Assembly: GCA_041596215.1 (NCBI GenBank)
Contig: JBFHIZ010000011.1
Span: 1 to 59,894, forward strand
DNA: 59,894 bases
Reading direction: 5' to 3'
Source of the DNA: JBFHIZ01 sp041596215
GTDB lineage: Bacteria > Bacillota > Clostridia > Lachnospirales > Lachnospiraceae
Shown here: positions 1-8,009 of the stretch, one piece after another
Layout of the letters: the number at the start of each line of letters is the position of its first letter
Numbering within the stretch: the first letter of the stretch is position 1
The notes under the pieces: model-generated
What the model was told of the DNA's origin: nothing
Databases searched by the model: none
What the model saw: only the letters and a program-made list of their open reading frames with translations
Program-made: the position numbers and the translations under genes

Positions 1-49
1 ATGTGGTTTCAAAAAAATAATTCAAATCTTGAACTTGTTGTTGGTTCAT
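1..49 (-). CDS. 5' end of an unidentified minus-strand gene (partial)
   Basis: An ATG (complement of 47-49) opens a reading frame that runs off the left edge. It encodes about 16 residues starting MNQQQVQDLNYFFETT. A good ribosome binding site (AAGGAG, complement of 55-60) lies five bases upstream, and a near-perfect sigma-A promoter (101-129, minus) lies behind it, so this is very likely a real gene start. Too little protein is visible to assign a family. It is transcribed divergently from the M16C peptidase gene. Confidence 0.65.
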   Translation of the reverse strand, partial: MNQQQVQDLNYFFETT

Positions 50-100
50 TGGTTCTCCTTTCTTTTTTTTGCTAAATACTTTTAAGTTAAAACTAAATGA

Positions 101-129
101 ATTATAGTATGATGATTTTCATATGTCAA
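101..129 (-). promoter_or_regulatory. Sigma-A promoter of the partial left-edge gene
   Basis: Read on the minus strand, TTGACA (124-129) and TATAAT (101-106) are both perfect consensus boxes separated by 17 bases. Transcription would start near 94, about 45 bases before the ATG at 49. Confidence 0.75.
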
Positions 130-160
130 GCAGAGAATTTATGTGAAAAAAGAAAAAGAC

Positions 161-189
161 TTGCTAAGATATAGGAAAAAAGGTATAAA
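161..189 (+). promoter_or_regulatory. Promoter of the M16C peptidase gene
   Basis: TTGCTA (161-166) and TATAAA (184-189) are separated by 17 bases. The predicted start near 196 leaves a short leader before the ribosome binding site GGAGG (213-217). Confidence 0.55.
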
Positions 190-222
190 TGATATATAGA
201 AACGTATAAATTGGAGGAAAAT

Positions 223-3156
223 ATGAGAAATAAAATTTCAGAAAGAATACTAGAAAAATATGAATTAGTATCCGAACAGAATGTGGATTCAATACATTCT
301 TATGGGTATGTATTAAAACATAAAAAAACAGATGCCAATATTGTTTTATTATCAAATGAAGATAAAAATAAGGTGTTCTCCATTGGCTTTCGGACGCCAC
401 CTAAAGATAGCACCGGTGTAGCGCATATAATAGAACATAGTGTGCTTTGTGGTTCCAAGAATTTCCCATTAAAAGATCCGTTTATTGAACTGGTTAAAGG
501 TTCTTTAAATACATTTATTAATGCGATGACCTTCCCAGATAAAACGGTATACCCAGTGGCTAGTTGCAATGATGTGGATTTTCAGAATTTAATGCATGTA
601 TATTTGGATTCTGTCTTGTCACCAAAGATTTATCAAGAAGAAAAGATTTTCATGCAAGAAGGATGGCATTATGAGTTGGATAATTTAGAAGACGATTTAA
701 CCATAAATGGAGTGGTTTTTAATGAAATGAAGGGTGTTTTTTCATCGCCAGATGAAGTGATGTCAAGAGGTGTCTTTAGTTTTTTATATCCAGAAACCAC
801 TTATGGAATAGAGTCAGGAGGAGATCCAGAGGAAATTCCAAATTTAACATATTCGCAGTTTTTGGAATTTCACAAGAAATATTATCATCCATCTAATAGT
901 TATATTTATTTATATGGGGATATGGATTTCGAAGAAAAGTTATTATGGATGGATAAAATGTATTTAGACCAATATGAAAAAATGGAAATTGATTCTGAAA
1001 TTCCAATGCAAAATTGTTTTGAACAAGTAAAATTTGAAACCATTCCTTATGCTTTATCGAAGGATGAATCCGAGAAGGATGCTACATATTTAACGTACAA
1101 CAAAGTGATTAAAGATAATTTGGATCCATTGACTTATATTGGATATCAAGTAATTGATTATGTGTTATGTTCTTCCCCAGGAGCACCAATACAAAAAGCA
1201 TTACAAGCAGCAGGCATTGGAAAAGAAGTGTATGCTTCTTATGAGAACGGGATAAAACAACCTTATTTTAGTATTGTAGCAAAAGGAGCAAATAAGAAGG
1301 ATGAAAAACGTTTTGTTGAAATAATTGAAGAAACGTTACGAACAGAATGTGAAAAAGGGATCAATCAAGTGGCATTAGATGGTGCATTGAATTTTTATGA
1401 ATTCAAACAACGGGAAGCTGATTTTGGAGGTTACCCGAAAGGATTGTTATATATGCTACAAGCAATGGATAGTTGGCTTTATGATGAAACATCTCCATTT
1501 TTACATGTGGATGCGTTGCCATATTTTGAAAAATTACATAAATTAGCAAAGGAAAGATATTTTGAAACATTAGTTTACGATGGGATTTTAAATAATACAC
1601 ATGGTGCTGTAATTTCCGTAATACCTGATAAAGAGGTCGCAGAAAAAAGAGAAGAGCAATTCAAGAAAAAAATGAAAGAAATTAAAAACAAATTATCCGA
1701 TCATCAACTTGAAGAAATCATGAAAAAAAAGAAGGAACTTTTGGAATTTCAAGAAGCTGAGGATCCGAAAGAACTATTGGAAACCATTCCACTATTAAAA
1801 CGTTCCGACATCAAAAGAGAGATTGTCAAATTAAAGAATGAAATAGAATATGTAGATGGAATCAAACACGTGCATCATGCAGTGGATACCAATGGAATTA
1901 TTTATACAAAATTTTTATTTGAAGCAAAGGGAATCCCAAAGAGATTATTGCCATATATGCGTATTCTTAAAGATTTATATACAAATATTGATACAACCTT
2001 GCATACATATAATGAATTAACTCATGCCATAAATAAAGATACGGGAGGAATTTCTTTTTCCATTGCAACCTTTAAAGATGCAAAACATCTTCCTGATTAT
2101 AAATTGTATTTTTCAATACGTGTAAAAACATTAGAAAAAAAAGCGATGATTGGTGCTTCTTTAGTAAATGAGATTGTATTCTTTTCTAATTTCGAAGATA
2201 CAAAAAGAATCAAAGAAGTGATTTCTGAACAAAAATCACGAATGCAGGCTCAAATGATTTCGTCGGGAGATCAATTTGCATCCATTACAGCTACTTCTTA
2301 TTTTTCAGAGACGGCAAAAATTGATGATTTATTACAAGGAATATCGTATTATCGATTATTAGAAGAGCTTGAATCCGATTTTGAAGAAAAGAAAGATGAC
2401 ATTGTAAAGAATCTAAAAGAAACAATGGCTTATATTTTTAGAAAAGAAAATTTCTTGATTGACACGACCTGTGAAAAAAAAGAAACAGTGCTTATTGAAA
2501 AATATAGTAAGACATTAAAACCACAAATGATAACAAAAGAGATTTGTTTAGAAGAATTAACATTTGATTTGAAAAATGAGAATACAGGGTATCAAACATC
2601 TTCCCAAGTGCAGTATGTTTGTAGAGCTGGTGACTATCGAAGTGCAGGTTTTGAATATACAGGTGCATTAGAAGTCTTAAAAGTAATTATGGGGTATGAG
2701 TATCTTTGGATGAAAATTCGAGTGAAAGGAGGAGCCTATGGTTGTTCCATTCGCTTTTCTAAGTCTGGAGAAAGTGTAATGACTTCTTATCGAGACCCTA
2801 ATTTGAAAAAAACGATAGAAGCATTTGAAGCTGCACCAGAGTATATTCGTTCGTTCCAAGAAGATGAAAGAACAATCACGAAATATTTGATAGGAGCAAT
2901 TTCAAATATGGACACACCATTGACTCCCTCGGCAGAAGGAACCAGGTCGTTGTCAGCATACCTTTCTAATATAACGGAAGAAGATTTGCAAAAACAAAGA
3001 AATCAAGTTTTAGATATTACTCAAAAAGATATTAATGCATTAGCACCATTGGTAGAAGCAATTATGAATCAAGAAGCATTGTGTGTGATAGGTAATGCCA
3101 AGGTAATTGAAAAAAGCCAAGATAAATTTCATCATGTTGAAGCATTATTTCGTTAA
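223..3156 (+). CDS. M16C-family zinc metallopeptidase (insulinase/PreP/Cym1-like)
   Basis: A 977-residue cytoplasmic protein with no signal peptide. The inverted zinc motif HxxEH is present as HIIEH (residues 68-72), and a downstream glutamate for the third zinc ligand lies in the NEMKG segment. Length and a single active N-terminal half followed by an inactive C-terminal half match the M16C branch, which degrades peptides in a closed chamber. The start is set at ATG 223, six bases after GGAGG (213-217); the TTG at 211 overlaps that site and is less likely. It is followed 74 bases later by a lipoprotein gene. The physiological substrate cannot be read from sequence. Confidence 0.93.
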   Translation: MRNKISERILEKYELVSEQNVDSIHSYGYVLKHKKTDANIVLLSNEDKNKVFSIGFRTPPKDSTGVAHIIEHSVLCGSKNFPLKDPFIELVKGSLNTFINAMTFPDKTVYPVASCNDVDFQNLMHVYLDSVLSPKIYQEEKIFMQEGWHYELDNLEDDLTINGVVFNEMKGVFSSPDEVMSRGVFSFLYPETTYGIESGGDPEEIPNLTYSQFLEFHKKYYHPSNSYIYLYGDMDFEEKLLWMDKMYLDQYEKMEIDSEIPMQNCFEQVKFETIPYALSKDESEKDATYLTYNKVIKDNLDPLTYIGYQVIDYVLCSSPGAPIQKALQAAGIGKEVYASYENGIKQPYFSIVAKGANKKDEKRFVEIIEETLRTECEKGINQVALDGALNFYEFKQREADFGGYPKGLLYMLQAMDSWLYDETSPFLHVDALPYFEKLHKLAKERYFETLVYDGILNNTHGAVISVIPDKEVAEKREEQFKKKMKEIKNKLSDHQLEEIMKKKKELLEFQEAEDPKELLETIPLLKRSDIKREIVKLKNEIEYVDGIKHVHHAVDTNGIIYTKFLFEAKGIPKRLLPYMRILKDLYTNIDTTLHTYNELTHAINKDTGGISFSIATFKDAKHLPDYKLYFSIRVKTLEKKAMIGASLVNEIVFFSNFEDTKRIKEVISEQKSRMQAQMISSGDQFASITATSYFSETAKIDDLLQGISYYRLLEELESDFEEKKDDIVKNLKETMAYIFRKENFLIDTTCEKKETVLIEKYSKTLKPQMITKEICLEELTFDLKNENTGYQTSSQVQYVCRAGDYRSAGFEYTGALEVLKVIMGYEYLWMKIRVKGGAYGCSIRFSKSGESVMTSYRDPNLKKTIEAFEAAPEYIRSFQEDERTITKYLIGAISNMDTPLTPSAEGTRSLSAYLSNITEEDLQKQRNQVLDITQKDINALAPLVEAIMNQEALCVIGNAKVIEKSQDKFHHVEALFR

Positions 3157-3230
3157 TCCATAAAACTAGTTGTTTCTATCGTATATTAATTATAGATACT
3201 TAGAACAAAAGCAATATAGGGAGGATAATT

Positions 3231-4280
3231 ATGAGAAAGAAAAATTTAAAAAAACGAGTATGTGCTATGTTGTGCATCATGTTATTTGTGGTAGGGACAA
3301 TTGGATGTGGTTCGTCAAATGATTCGGTATATGATACGAATAAAACTGCATTCGTAGAGGAACCGAAAGAAGAATTTGGATTTAGTAATGATTTACAATC
3401 GAGAAATGCAGTCGAAGAATCCGTTGAGACAACTACAAATGATATGGATGCTTCACAAGAGACAGAAGAGGTTGCAAGTAATCGCAAACTAATCAAAACC
3501 ATTAATATGGATTTGGAGACATTAGAATATGATGTTTTTACAACAAAACTTGATGAACTGATAGATATTTCGGGAGGATATATTGAATATTTAGACCAAT
3601 CGAATCTATCTTATTATGGAAGTGAAAATGAGGGAAGAAATGCTTCTTATACGATTCGTATCCCTGTAAAACAGCTAGATGGTTTTGTTGATCAAGTTGG
3701 AGAAATGGCAAATGTTAGATATAAAAATGAACAAGTAACTGATATTACCTTATCGTACGTAGATATGGAAAGCAAAAAAGAAATGTACGAAATTGAACAA
3801 GAAAATTTAATGGAATTATTAAATCGTGCTGAGACTATTGAAGATATGATAACAATTGAAAGCAGACTTACGGAAATTCGATATCAGTTACAAAGTATGG
3901 AATCTCAATTAAGAACCTATGATAATTTGGTAGATTATGCTACAATATCTATTTATGTGAACGAAGTGGTTCGTTTAGAACCTAGTGTGGAAGCATCAGC
4001 AGGAGAGAGAATTCGAACTGGTTTTCAAAATTCGTTGTCTAAAACATTAGAAAATATTCAAGAGTTTGGAATTCGTGTGATTATTGCTTCTCCAGTAATT
4101 ATTCTGAATTTATTAATTTTTGCTATTTTTGCACTAATTGTTTTAGCTATCATTAAGGCTTCCATCAAAAAGAGTGAAAAAAAGAGAAGAAAGAAATTGC
4201 AAACCATGCAGAATCATTCCATAAATCCTACAGTAAAAACAAAGGATGAAAACAAAGTGAATGAAGGGGCAAAAAAATAA
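3231..4280 (+). CDS. DUF4349-type membrane-anchored lipoprotein
   Basis: A 349-residue protein with a lipoprotein signal (basic start, hydrophobic run, lipobox ending TIGC near residue 26). An acidic, Ser/Thr-rich linker and a middle domain with long charged helices follow; in this domain MESKKEMYEIEQENLMELL and the region after it look coiled-coil. A strong transmembrane helix lies near residues 280-305, followed by a very basic cytoplasmic tail. This arrangement matches DUF4349 proteins, whose function is unknown. It would be tethered to the outer membrane face by lipid at one end and span the membrane at the other. Era follows after 23 bases, so the two are probably co-transcribed. Confidence 0.8.
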   Translation: MRKKNLKKRVCAMLCIMLFVVGTIGCGSSNDSVYDTNKTAFVEEPKEEFGFSNDLQSRNAVEESVETTTNDMDASQETEEVASNRKLIKTINMDLETLEYDVFTTKLDELIDISGGYIEYLDQSNLSYYGSENEGRNASYTIRIPVKQLDGFVDQVGEMANVRYKNEQVTDITLSYVDMESKKEMYEIEQENLMELLNRAETIEDMITIESRLTEIRYQLQSMESQLRTYDNLVDYATISIYVNEVVRLEPSVEASAGERIRTGFQNSLSKTLENIQEFGIRVIIASPVIILNLLIFAIFALIVLAIIKASIKKSEKKRRKKLQTMQNHSINPTVKTKDENKVNEGAKK

Positions 4281-4303
4281 AGAAAGTGTAAACGAGGAAT
4301 GGA

Positions 4304-5197
4304 ATGGATAATAATTTTAAATCTGGATTTGCTACATTAATTGGGAGACCAAATGTCGGGAAATCTACGTTAATGAATAAACTGGTGGGTCAAAAAATTG
4401 CAATTACAAGCAATAAACCGCAAACAACAAGAAATAAAATTCAAACGGTTTATACTTCGGAAAAAGGACAAATTGTATTTCTTGATACACCAGGTATTCA
4501 TAAAGCAAAAAATAAGCTAGGTAATTATATGGTTACCGTTGCAGAGAGTACCTTAAAAGAAGTAGATGTGGTTCTATGGCTAGTAGAACCAACTACTTTT
4601 ATTGGCGCTGGAGAACAGCATATCATAGAACAATTAAAGAAAATAAAAACACCAGTAATCCTAGTAATTAATAAAACGGACAAAGTTAAAAAAAGTGAAA
4701 TCTTAAAATTTATGGATGCGTATCGGAAACAATATGATTTTGATGAAATTATTCCGGTATCAGCTTTAAAAGGAGATAATTTAGAAGATTTAATGCAAGG
4801 TATATTTAAGTATTTGCCTTATGGACCTGCTTATTTTGAAGAAGACACGATTACGGATCAACCAGAAAGACAAATTGTATCGGAGTTAATTCGTGAAAAA
4901 GCATTACGCTTGTTAGAAGAAGAAATTCCACATGGGATTGCAGTATCAATTGAATCTATGAAAACAAGAAAAAATATAATTGATATTGAAGCAACCATTG
5001 TATGTGAAAAAAATTCACACAAGGGTATTGTGATTGGAAAAAATGGGGCAATGTTAAAGCAAATTGGAATAAATGCAAGAAAAGATATTGAAAATTTATT
5101 AGAGAGTAAAGTGAATTTACAGTTGTGGGTTAAAGTAAAAAAAGATTGGAGAGATTCCGATTTTTTATTAAAAAATTTTGGCTATCAATCAAAATAA
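4304..5197 (+). CDS. era: GTPase Era, 16S rRNA/30S assembly factor
   Basis: A 297-residue protein of normal Era length. The GTPase motifs appear in order: G1 GRPNVGKST (about residue 14), switch region TTRNKIQ, G3 DTPG, and G4 NKTD near residue 124. The C-terminal third is a KH RNA-binding domain, with the GKNGAMLKQIG loop. Era binds the 3' end of 16S rRNA and helps 30S maturation. The start ATG has GAGGA five bases upstream. RecO follows after 16 bases, a pairing that is common in Firmicutes. Confidence 0.97.
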   Translation: MDNNFKSGFATLIGRPNVGKSTLMNKLVGQKIAITSNKPQTTRNKIQTVYTSEKGQIVFLDTPGIHKAKNKLGNYMVTVAESTLKEVDVVLWLVEPTTFIGAGEQHIIEQLKKIKTPVILVINKTDKVKKSEILKFMDAYRKQYDFDEIIPVSALKGDNLEDLMQGIFKYLPYGPAYFEEDTITDQPERQIVSELIREKALRLLEEEIPHGIAVSIESMKTRKNIIDIEATIVCEKNSHKGIVIGKNGAMLKQIGINARKDIENLLESKVNLQLWVKVKKDWRDSDFLLKNFGYQSK

Positions 5198-5213
5198 TAA
5201 AAAAGGGAAAACC

Positions 5214-5861
5214 ATGCAGGATTATTTATTTGTTACAGGAATGATTATAAAAATGATTCCCATAGGAGATTTTGATAGAAGGGTGACCATTCTTACGAAA
5301 GAAAGAGGAAAGATATCTTGCTTTGTAAAAGGGGCGAGAAGGCCTACAAGTCGATTTGTTGCATCTACAAGTCCCTTTTCTTTTGGTGTGTTTAAAATGT
5401 ATGTTGGAAGATCCTCCTATAATTTACTTGAAACGAATATTTCAAATTATTTCGAGGAATTAAGAATTGGTTTTACTGAAGCTTATTATGGAATGTATTT
5501 TTTAGAGATAATGGATTATTTTACAAGAGAAAATAATGATGAAAAAGAGATGTTGAAATTACTTTTTCAAGCACTAAGAGGACTTACTTGCAACGGGTTA
5601 TCGAAAGAATTGGTACGTTCCATATTTGAGATTAAAGTTTTGGTCGTACAAGGAGAATTTCCTGGATTGCCAAGTAAAAAAAAGTTTTTAGATGGAACTT
5701 TGCAAACCTTGGATTATATCGTAAATAGTTCTATTGAAAAATTATTTACATTTAGTGTATCAAAGGAAGTTTTAGAAGAGTTAAAGTGGCTAGGAACGTA
5801 TTATAGAAAACAATTTTATCCAAAACCTTTTAAATGTTTAGAAATTATAGATGAATTATAA
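5214..5861 (+). CDS. recO: DNA repair protein RecO, short form
   Basis: A 215-residue protein beginning MQDYLFVTGMIIKM. The N-terminal OB-fold (residues 1-80) has the typical KERGKISCFVKGARRP segment, and a helical domain follows. RecO loads RecA with RecR during recombinational repair. Start ATG 5214 is preceded by AAAGGGA; an in-frame TTG at 5178 lies inside era and has no ribosome site. The protein is shorter than many RecO proteins (about 240-250). The usual paired CxxC zinc finger after the 'GEFPGLP' segment is absent, replaced by a lysine-rich stretch. Family assignment is firm from position and N-terminus. Confidence 0.92.
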   Translation: MQDYLFVTGMIIKMIPIGDFDRRVTILTKERGKISCFVKGARRPTSRFVASTSPFSFGVFKMYVGRSSYNLLETNISNYFEELRIGFTEAYYGMYFLEIMDYFTRENNDEKEMLKLLFQALRGLTCNGLSKELVRSIFEIKVLVVQGEFPGLPSKKKFLDGTLQTLDYIVNSSIEKLFTFSVSKEVLEELKWLGTYYRKQFYPKPFKCLEIIDEL

Positions 5862-5891
5862 AAAACAACTTACGTTTTGCAGGAATTTTAG

Positions 5892-5920
5892 TTGATAAAA
5901 ATAATGAATTCAGATATACT
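5892..5920 (+). promoter_or_regulatory. Promoter of the unknown lipoprotein gene
   Basis: TTGATA (5892-5897) and TATACT (5915-5920) are separated by 17 bases and sit 25 bases before the lipoprotein start codon. They give this small gene its own promoter after recO. Confidence 0.6.
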
Positions 5921-5944
5921 ATTAGATGTTACGGGGAGGTTCAA

Positions 5945-6463
5945 ATGAAGAAAATTAGTCTTGGTTTGTTGGTTTGTTTTTTGCTTTTATTTACCTCATG
6001 TGGAGTACAGAAGATAACGACATCTACGATGGAATTACATAAAAATGGAAGTTTGAATACTTTTTTTGTGGAACCATTTGATACTGAAAAATATCAAGAG
6101 TTGGATTTGATAAATTGGGTTACATTTGAAATAAATAATTATAATGATAATAATGTAAAAGAAATTGAATTACAAGATTTATATGTTGATACGGGGAATG
6201 CTATGCTTTCTTTAGAATATCCATCATATGAAGATTATATGAAATTAAATGGTGAGGTCCTATTCTTTGGTACAATAGAAGAAGCTATGGGGCCTGAATT
6301 TTGTTTAGAGGGAGAATATTTTGATGCACAGGGAGAAATAATATCTGTGACAAAAGAAATGCTTAGGGATATGGAAAAGTCAAAAATATGGATAGCGACG
6401 GAACCGATTCTTTTTAAACCATATAAGGAGGCGATTTTTTATTCGCAAAATATTGAAAAATGA
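5945..6463 (+). CDS. Small lipoprotein of unknown function
   Basis: A 172-residue protein with a clear lipoprotein signal (MKKISLGLLVCFLLLFTSC, lipidated Cys19). The mature part is acidic and rich in Asn, Asp, Glu and aromatic residues, and contains NNYNDNNVKEIELQDLYVDT, which suggests a beta-rich exported domain. I do not recognise a family. GGGGAGG lies just upstream of the ATG, and a promoter is visible at 5892-5920. It sits between recO and glyS with a weak hairpin after it, so it is probably a single-gene unit. Confidence 0.75.
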   Translation: MKKISLGLLVCFLLLFTSCGVQKITTSTMELHKNGSLNTFFVEPFDTEKYQELDLINWVTFEINNYNDNNVKEIELQDLYVDTGNAMLSLEYPSYEDYMKLNGEVLFFGTIEEAMGPEFCLEGEYFDAQGEIISVTKEMLRDMEKSKIWIATEPILFKPYKEAIFYSQNIEK

Positions 6464-6511
6464 CATATAAGACGTATCAATTTTTGGAGCAAAATGGGAA
6501 AGAATCAAATG

Positions 6512-6537
6512 ATGAGGTATTTTATATACTCATTTTT
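6512..6537 (+). terminator. Weak intrinsic terminator after the lipoprotein gene
   Basis: ATGAGGTAT (6512-6520) can pair with ATACTCAT (6526-6533) with one bulged G, followed by a run of five T. The stem is short and AT-rich, so the call is tentative. Confidence 0.4.
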
Positions 6538-6564
6538 GAATAAATCTATGGAGGAATTAATGAA

Positions 6565-7953
6565 ATGAAAAAATCAATGGAAAAAATTGTTGCACTAGCT
6601 AAGGCAAGAGGATTTGTTTATCCTGGTTCTGAAATTTATGGTGGATTAGCGAATACTTGGGATTATGGGAACTTAGGAGTAGAATTAAAAAACAATGTTA
6701 AAAAAGCATGGTGGCAAAAATTTGTTATGGAAACACCATATAATGTAGGAGTAGATTGTGCGATTCTAATGAACCCTCAAGTATGGGTAGCATCTGGACA
6801 TTTGGGCGGATTTTCCGATCCATTAATGGATTGTAAACAATGTCATGAACGATTTCGTGCAGATCAAATTATTGAAAAATTTGCAGAAGATCATAGTATA
6901 AAATTAGAAGAGAGTGTGGATTCTTGGAGTAAAGAAAAAATGCTTGAATTTATTCAGGAACATAAAGTACCTTGTCCATCATGCGGAGCACATGATTTCA
7001 CCGATATTCGTGAATTTAATTTAATGTTTAAAACATTTCAAGGAGTTACGGAAGATGCAAAAAATACGGTTTATTTAAGACCTGAAACCGCACAAGGTAT
7101 TTTTGCTAATTTTAAAAATGTTCAACGTACTTCTAGAAAAAAAGTTCCATTTGGCATTGCACAAATTGGAAAAAGTTTTCGAAATGAAATCACTCCTGGC
7201 AATTTTACATTTCGAACTAGAGAGTTTGAGCAAATGGAGTTGGAATTTTTCTGTAAGCCTGACACAGATTTAGAGTGGTTTGATTATTGGAAAGCGTATT
7301 GTGTGAATTGGTTACAAACATTAGGAATAAAAGAAACGGAAATGCGAGTTCGTGACCATGAAAAAGAAGAACTATCATTTTATTCGAAAGCAACAAGTGA
7401 TATTGAATATCGATTCCCTTTTGGTTGGGGAGAATTATGGGGAATTGCAGATCGTACGGATTATGATTTGACCCAGCATCAAACAGTTTCTGGTCAAGAT
7501 TTGACGTATTTTGATGATGAAACAAAAGAAAGATATATTCCTTATGTGGTAGAACCATCACTAGGTGCAGACCGTGTCGTCCTAGCTTTTTTATGTGAAG
7601 CATATGAGGAAGAGGAACTTGAAGGTGGAGACATCAGAAATGTATTAAAATTTCATCCAGCATTAGCTCCTGTAAAAATTGCTATTTTACCATTGTCAAA
7701 AAAATTAAATGAAAACGCAGAAAAGATTTTTTCTAAATTATCTAAAACATATAATTGTGAATTTGATGATAGAGGAAATATTGGAAAAAGATATCGAAGA
7801 CAAGATGAAATAGGGACCCCATTTTGTATTACTTATGATTTTGATTCGGTTGAAGATAAAGCAGTTACAATTCGTTTTAGAGATTCCATGGAACAAATTC
7901 GAGTAAATATTGAAGAACTCGAATCTTATTTTTCAGATAAATTTATTTTTTAA
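6565..7953 (+). CDS. glyS: Glycine--tRNA ligase, homodimeric class II type
   Basis: A 462-residue single-chain GlyRS that charges tRNA-Gly. Class II hallmarks are present: motif 2 around GKSFRNEITPGNFTFRTREFEQMELEFF, and motif 3 near SLGADRVVLAFL. The C-terminal anticodon-binding domain begins around residue 365. Two Cys pairs (CKQCHERF, PCPSCGAH) lie in the insertion domain. This alpha2 form is the one used by many Firmicutes rather than the GlyQ/GlyS pair. GGAGG (6550-6554) sits ten bases before the ATG. The 101-base gap upstream has no T-box sequence, so specific tRNA-Gly control is not apparent here. Confidence 0.96.
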   Translation: MKKSMEKIVALAKARGFVYPGSEIYGGLANTWDYGNLGVELKNNVKKAWWQKFVMETPYNVGVDCAILMNPQVWVASGHLGGFSDPLMDCKQCHERFRADQIIEKFAEDHSIKLEESVDSWSKEKMLEFIQEHKVPCPSCGAHDFTDIREFNLMFKTFQGVTEDAKNTVYLRPETAQGIFANFKNVQRTSRKKVPFGIAQIGKSFRNEITPGNFTFRTREFEQMELEFFCKPDTDLEWFDYWKAYCVNWLQTLGIKETEMRVRDHEKEELSFYSKATSDIEYRFPFGWGELWGIADRTDYDLTQHQTVSGQDLTYFDDETKERYIPYVVEPSLGADRVVLAFLCEAYEEEELEGGDIRNVLKFHPALAPVKIAILPLSKKLNENAEKIFSKLSKTYNCEFDDRGNIGKRYRRQDEIGTPFCITYDFDSVEDKAVTIRFRDSMEQIRVNIEELESYFSDKFIF

Positions 7954-8009
7954 AGAATGTATATTCCTTTGGGATTTACATAAATATCAAAAATATTAAG
8001 GAGAAAGTT

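Noticed and set aside
6464..6564. T-box leader in front of glyS
   Set aside because: The gap is too short and contains no GGGTGGTACCGCG-like sequence or specifier stem.
7217..7603. Minus-strand open frame of 128 codons inside glyS
   Set aside because: It is antisense to the conserved catalytic domain of GlyRS, with no initiation signals.
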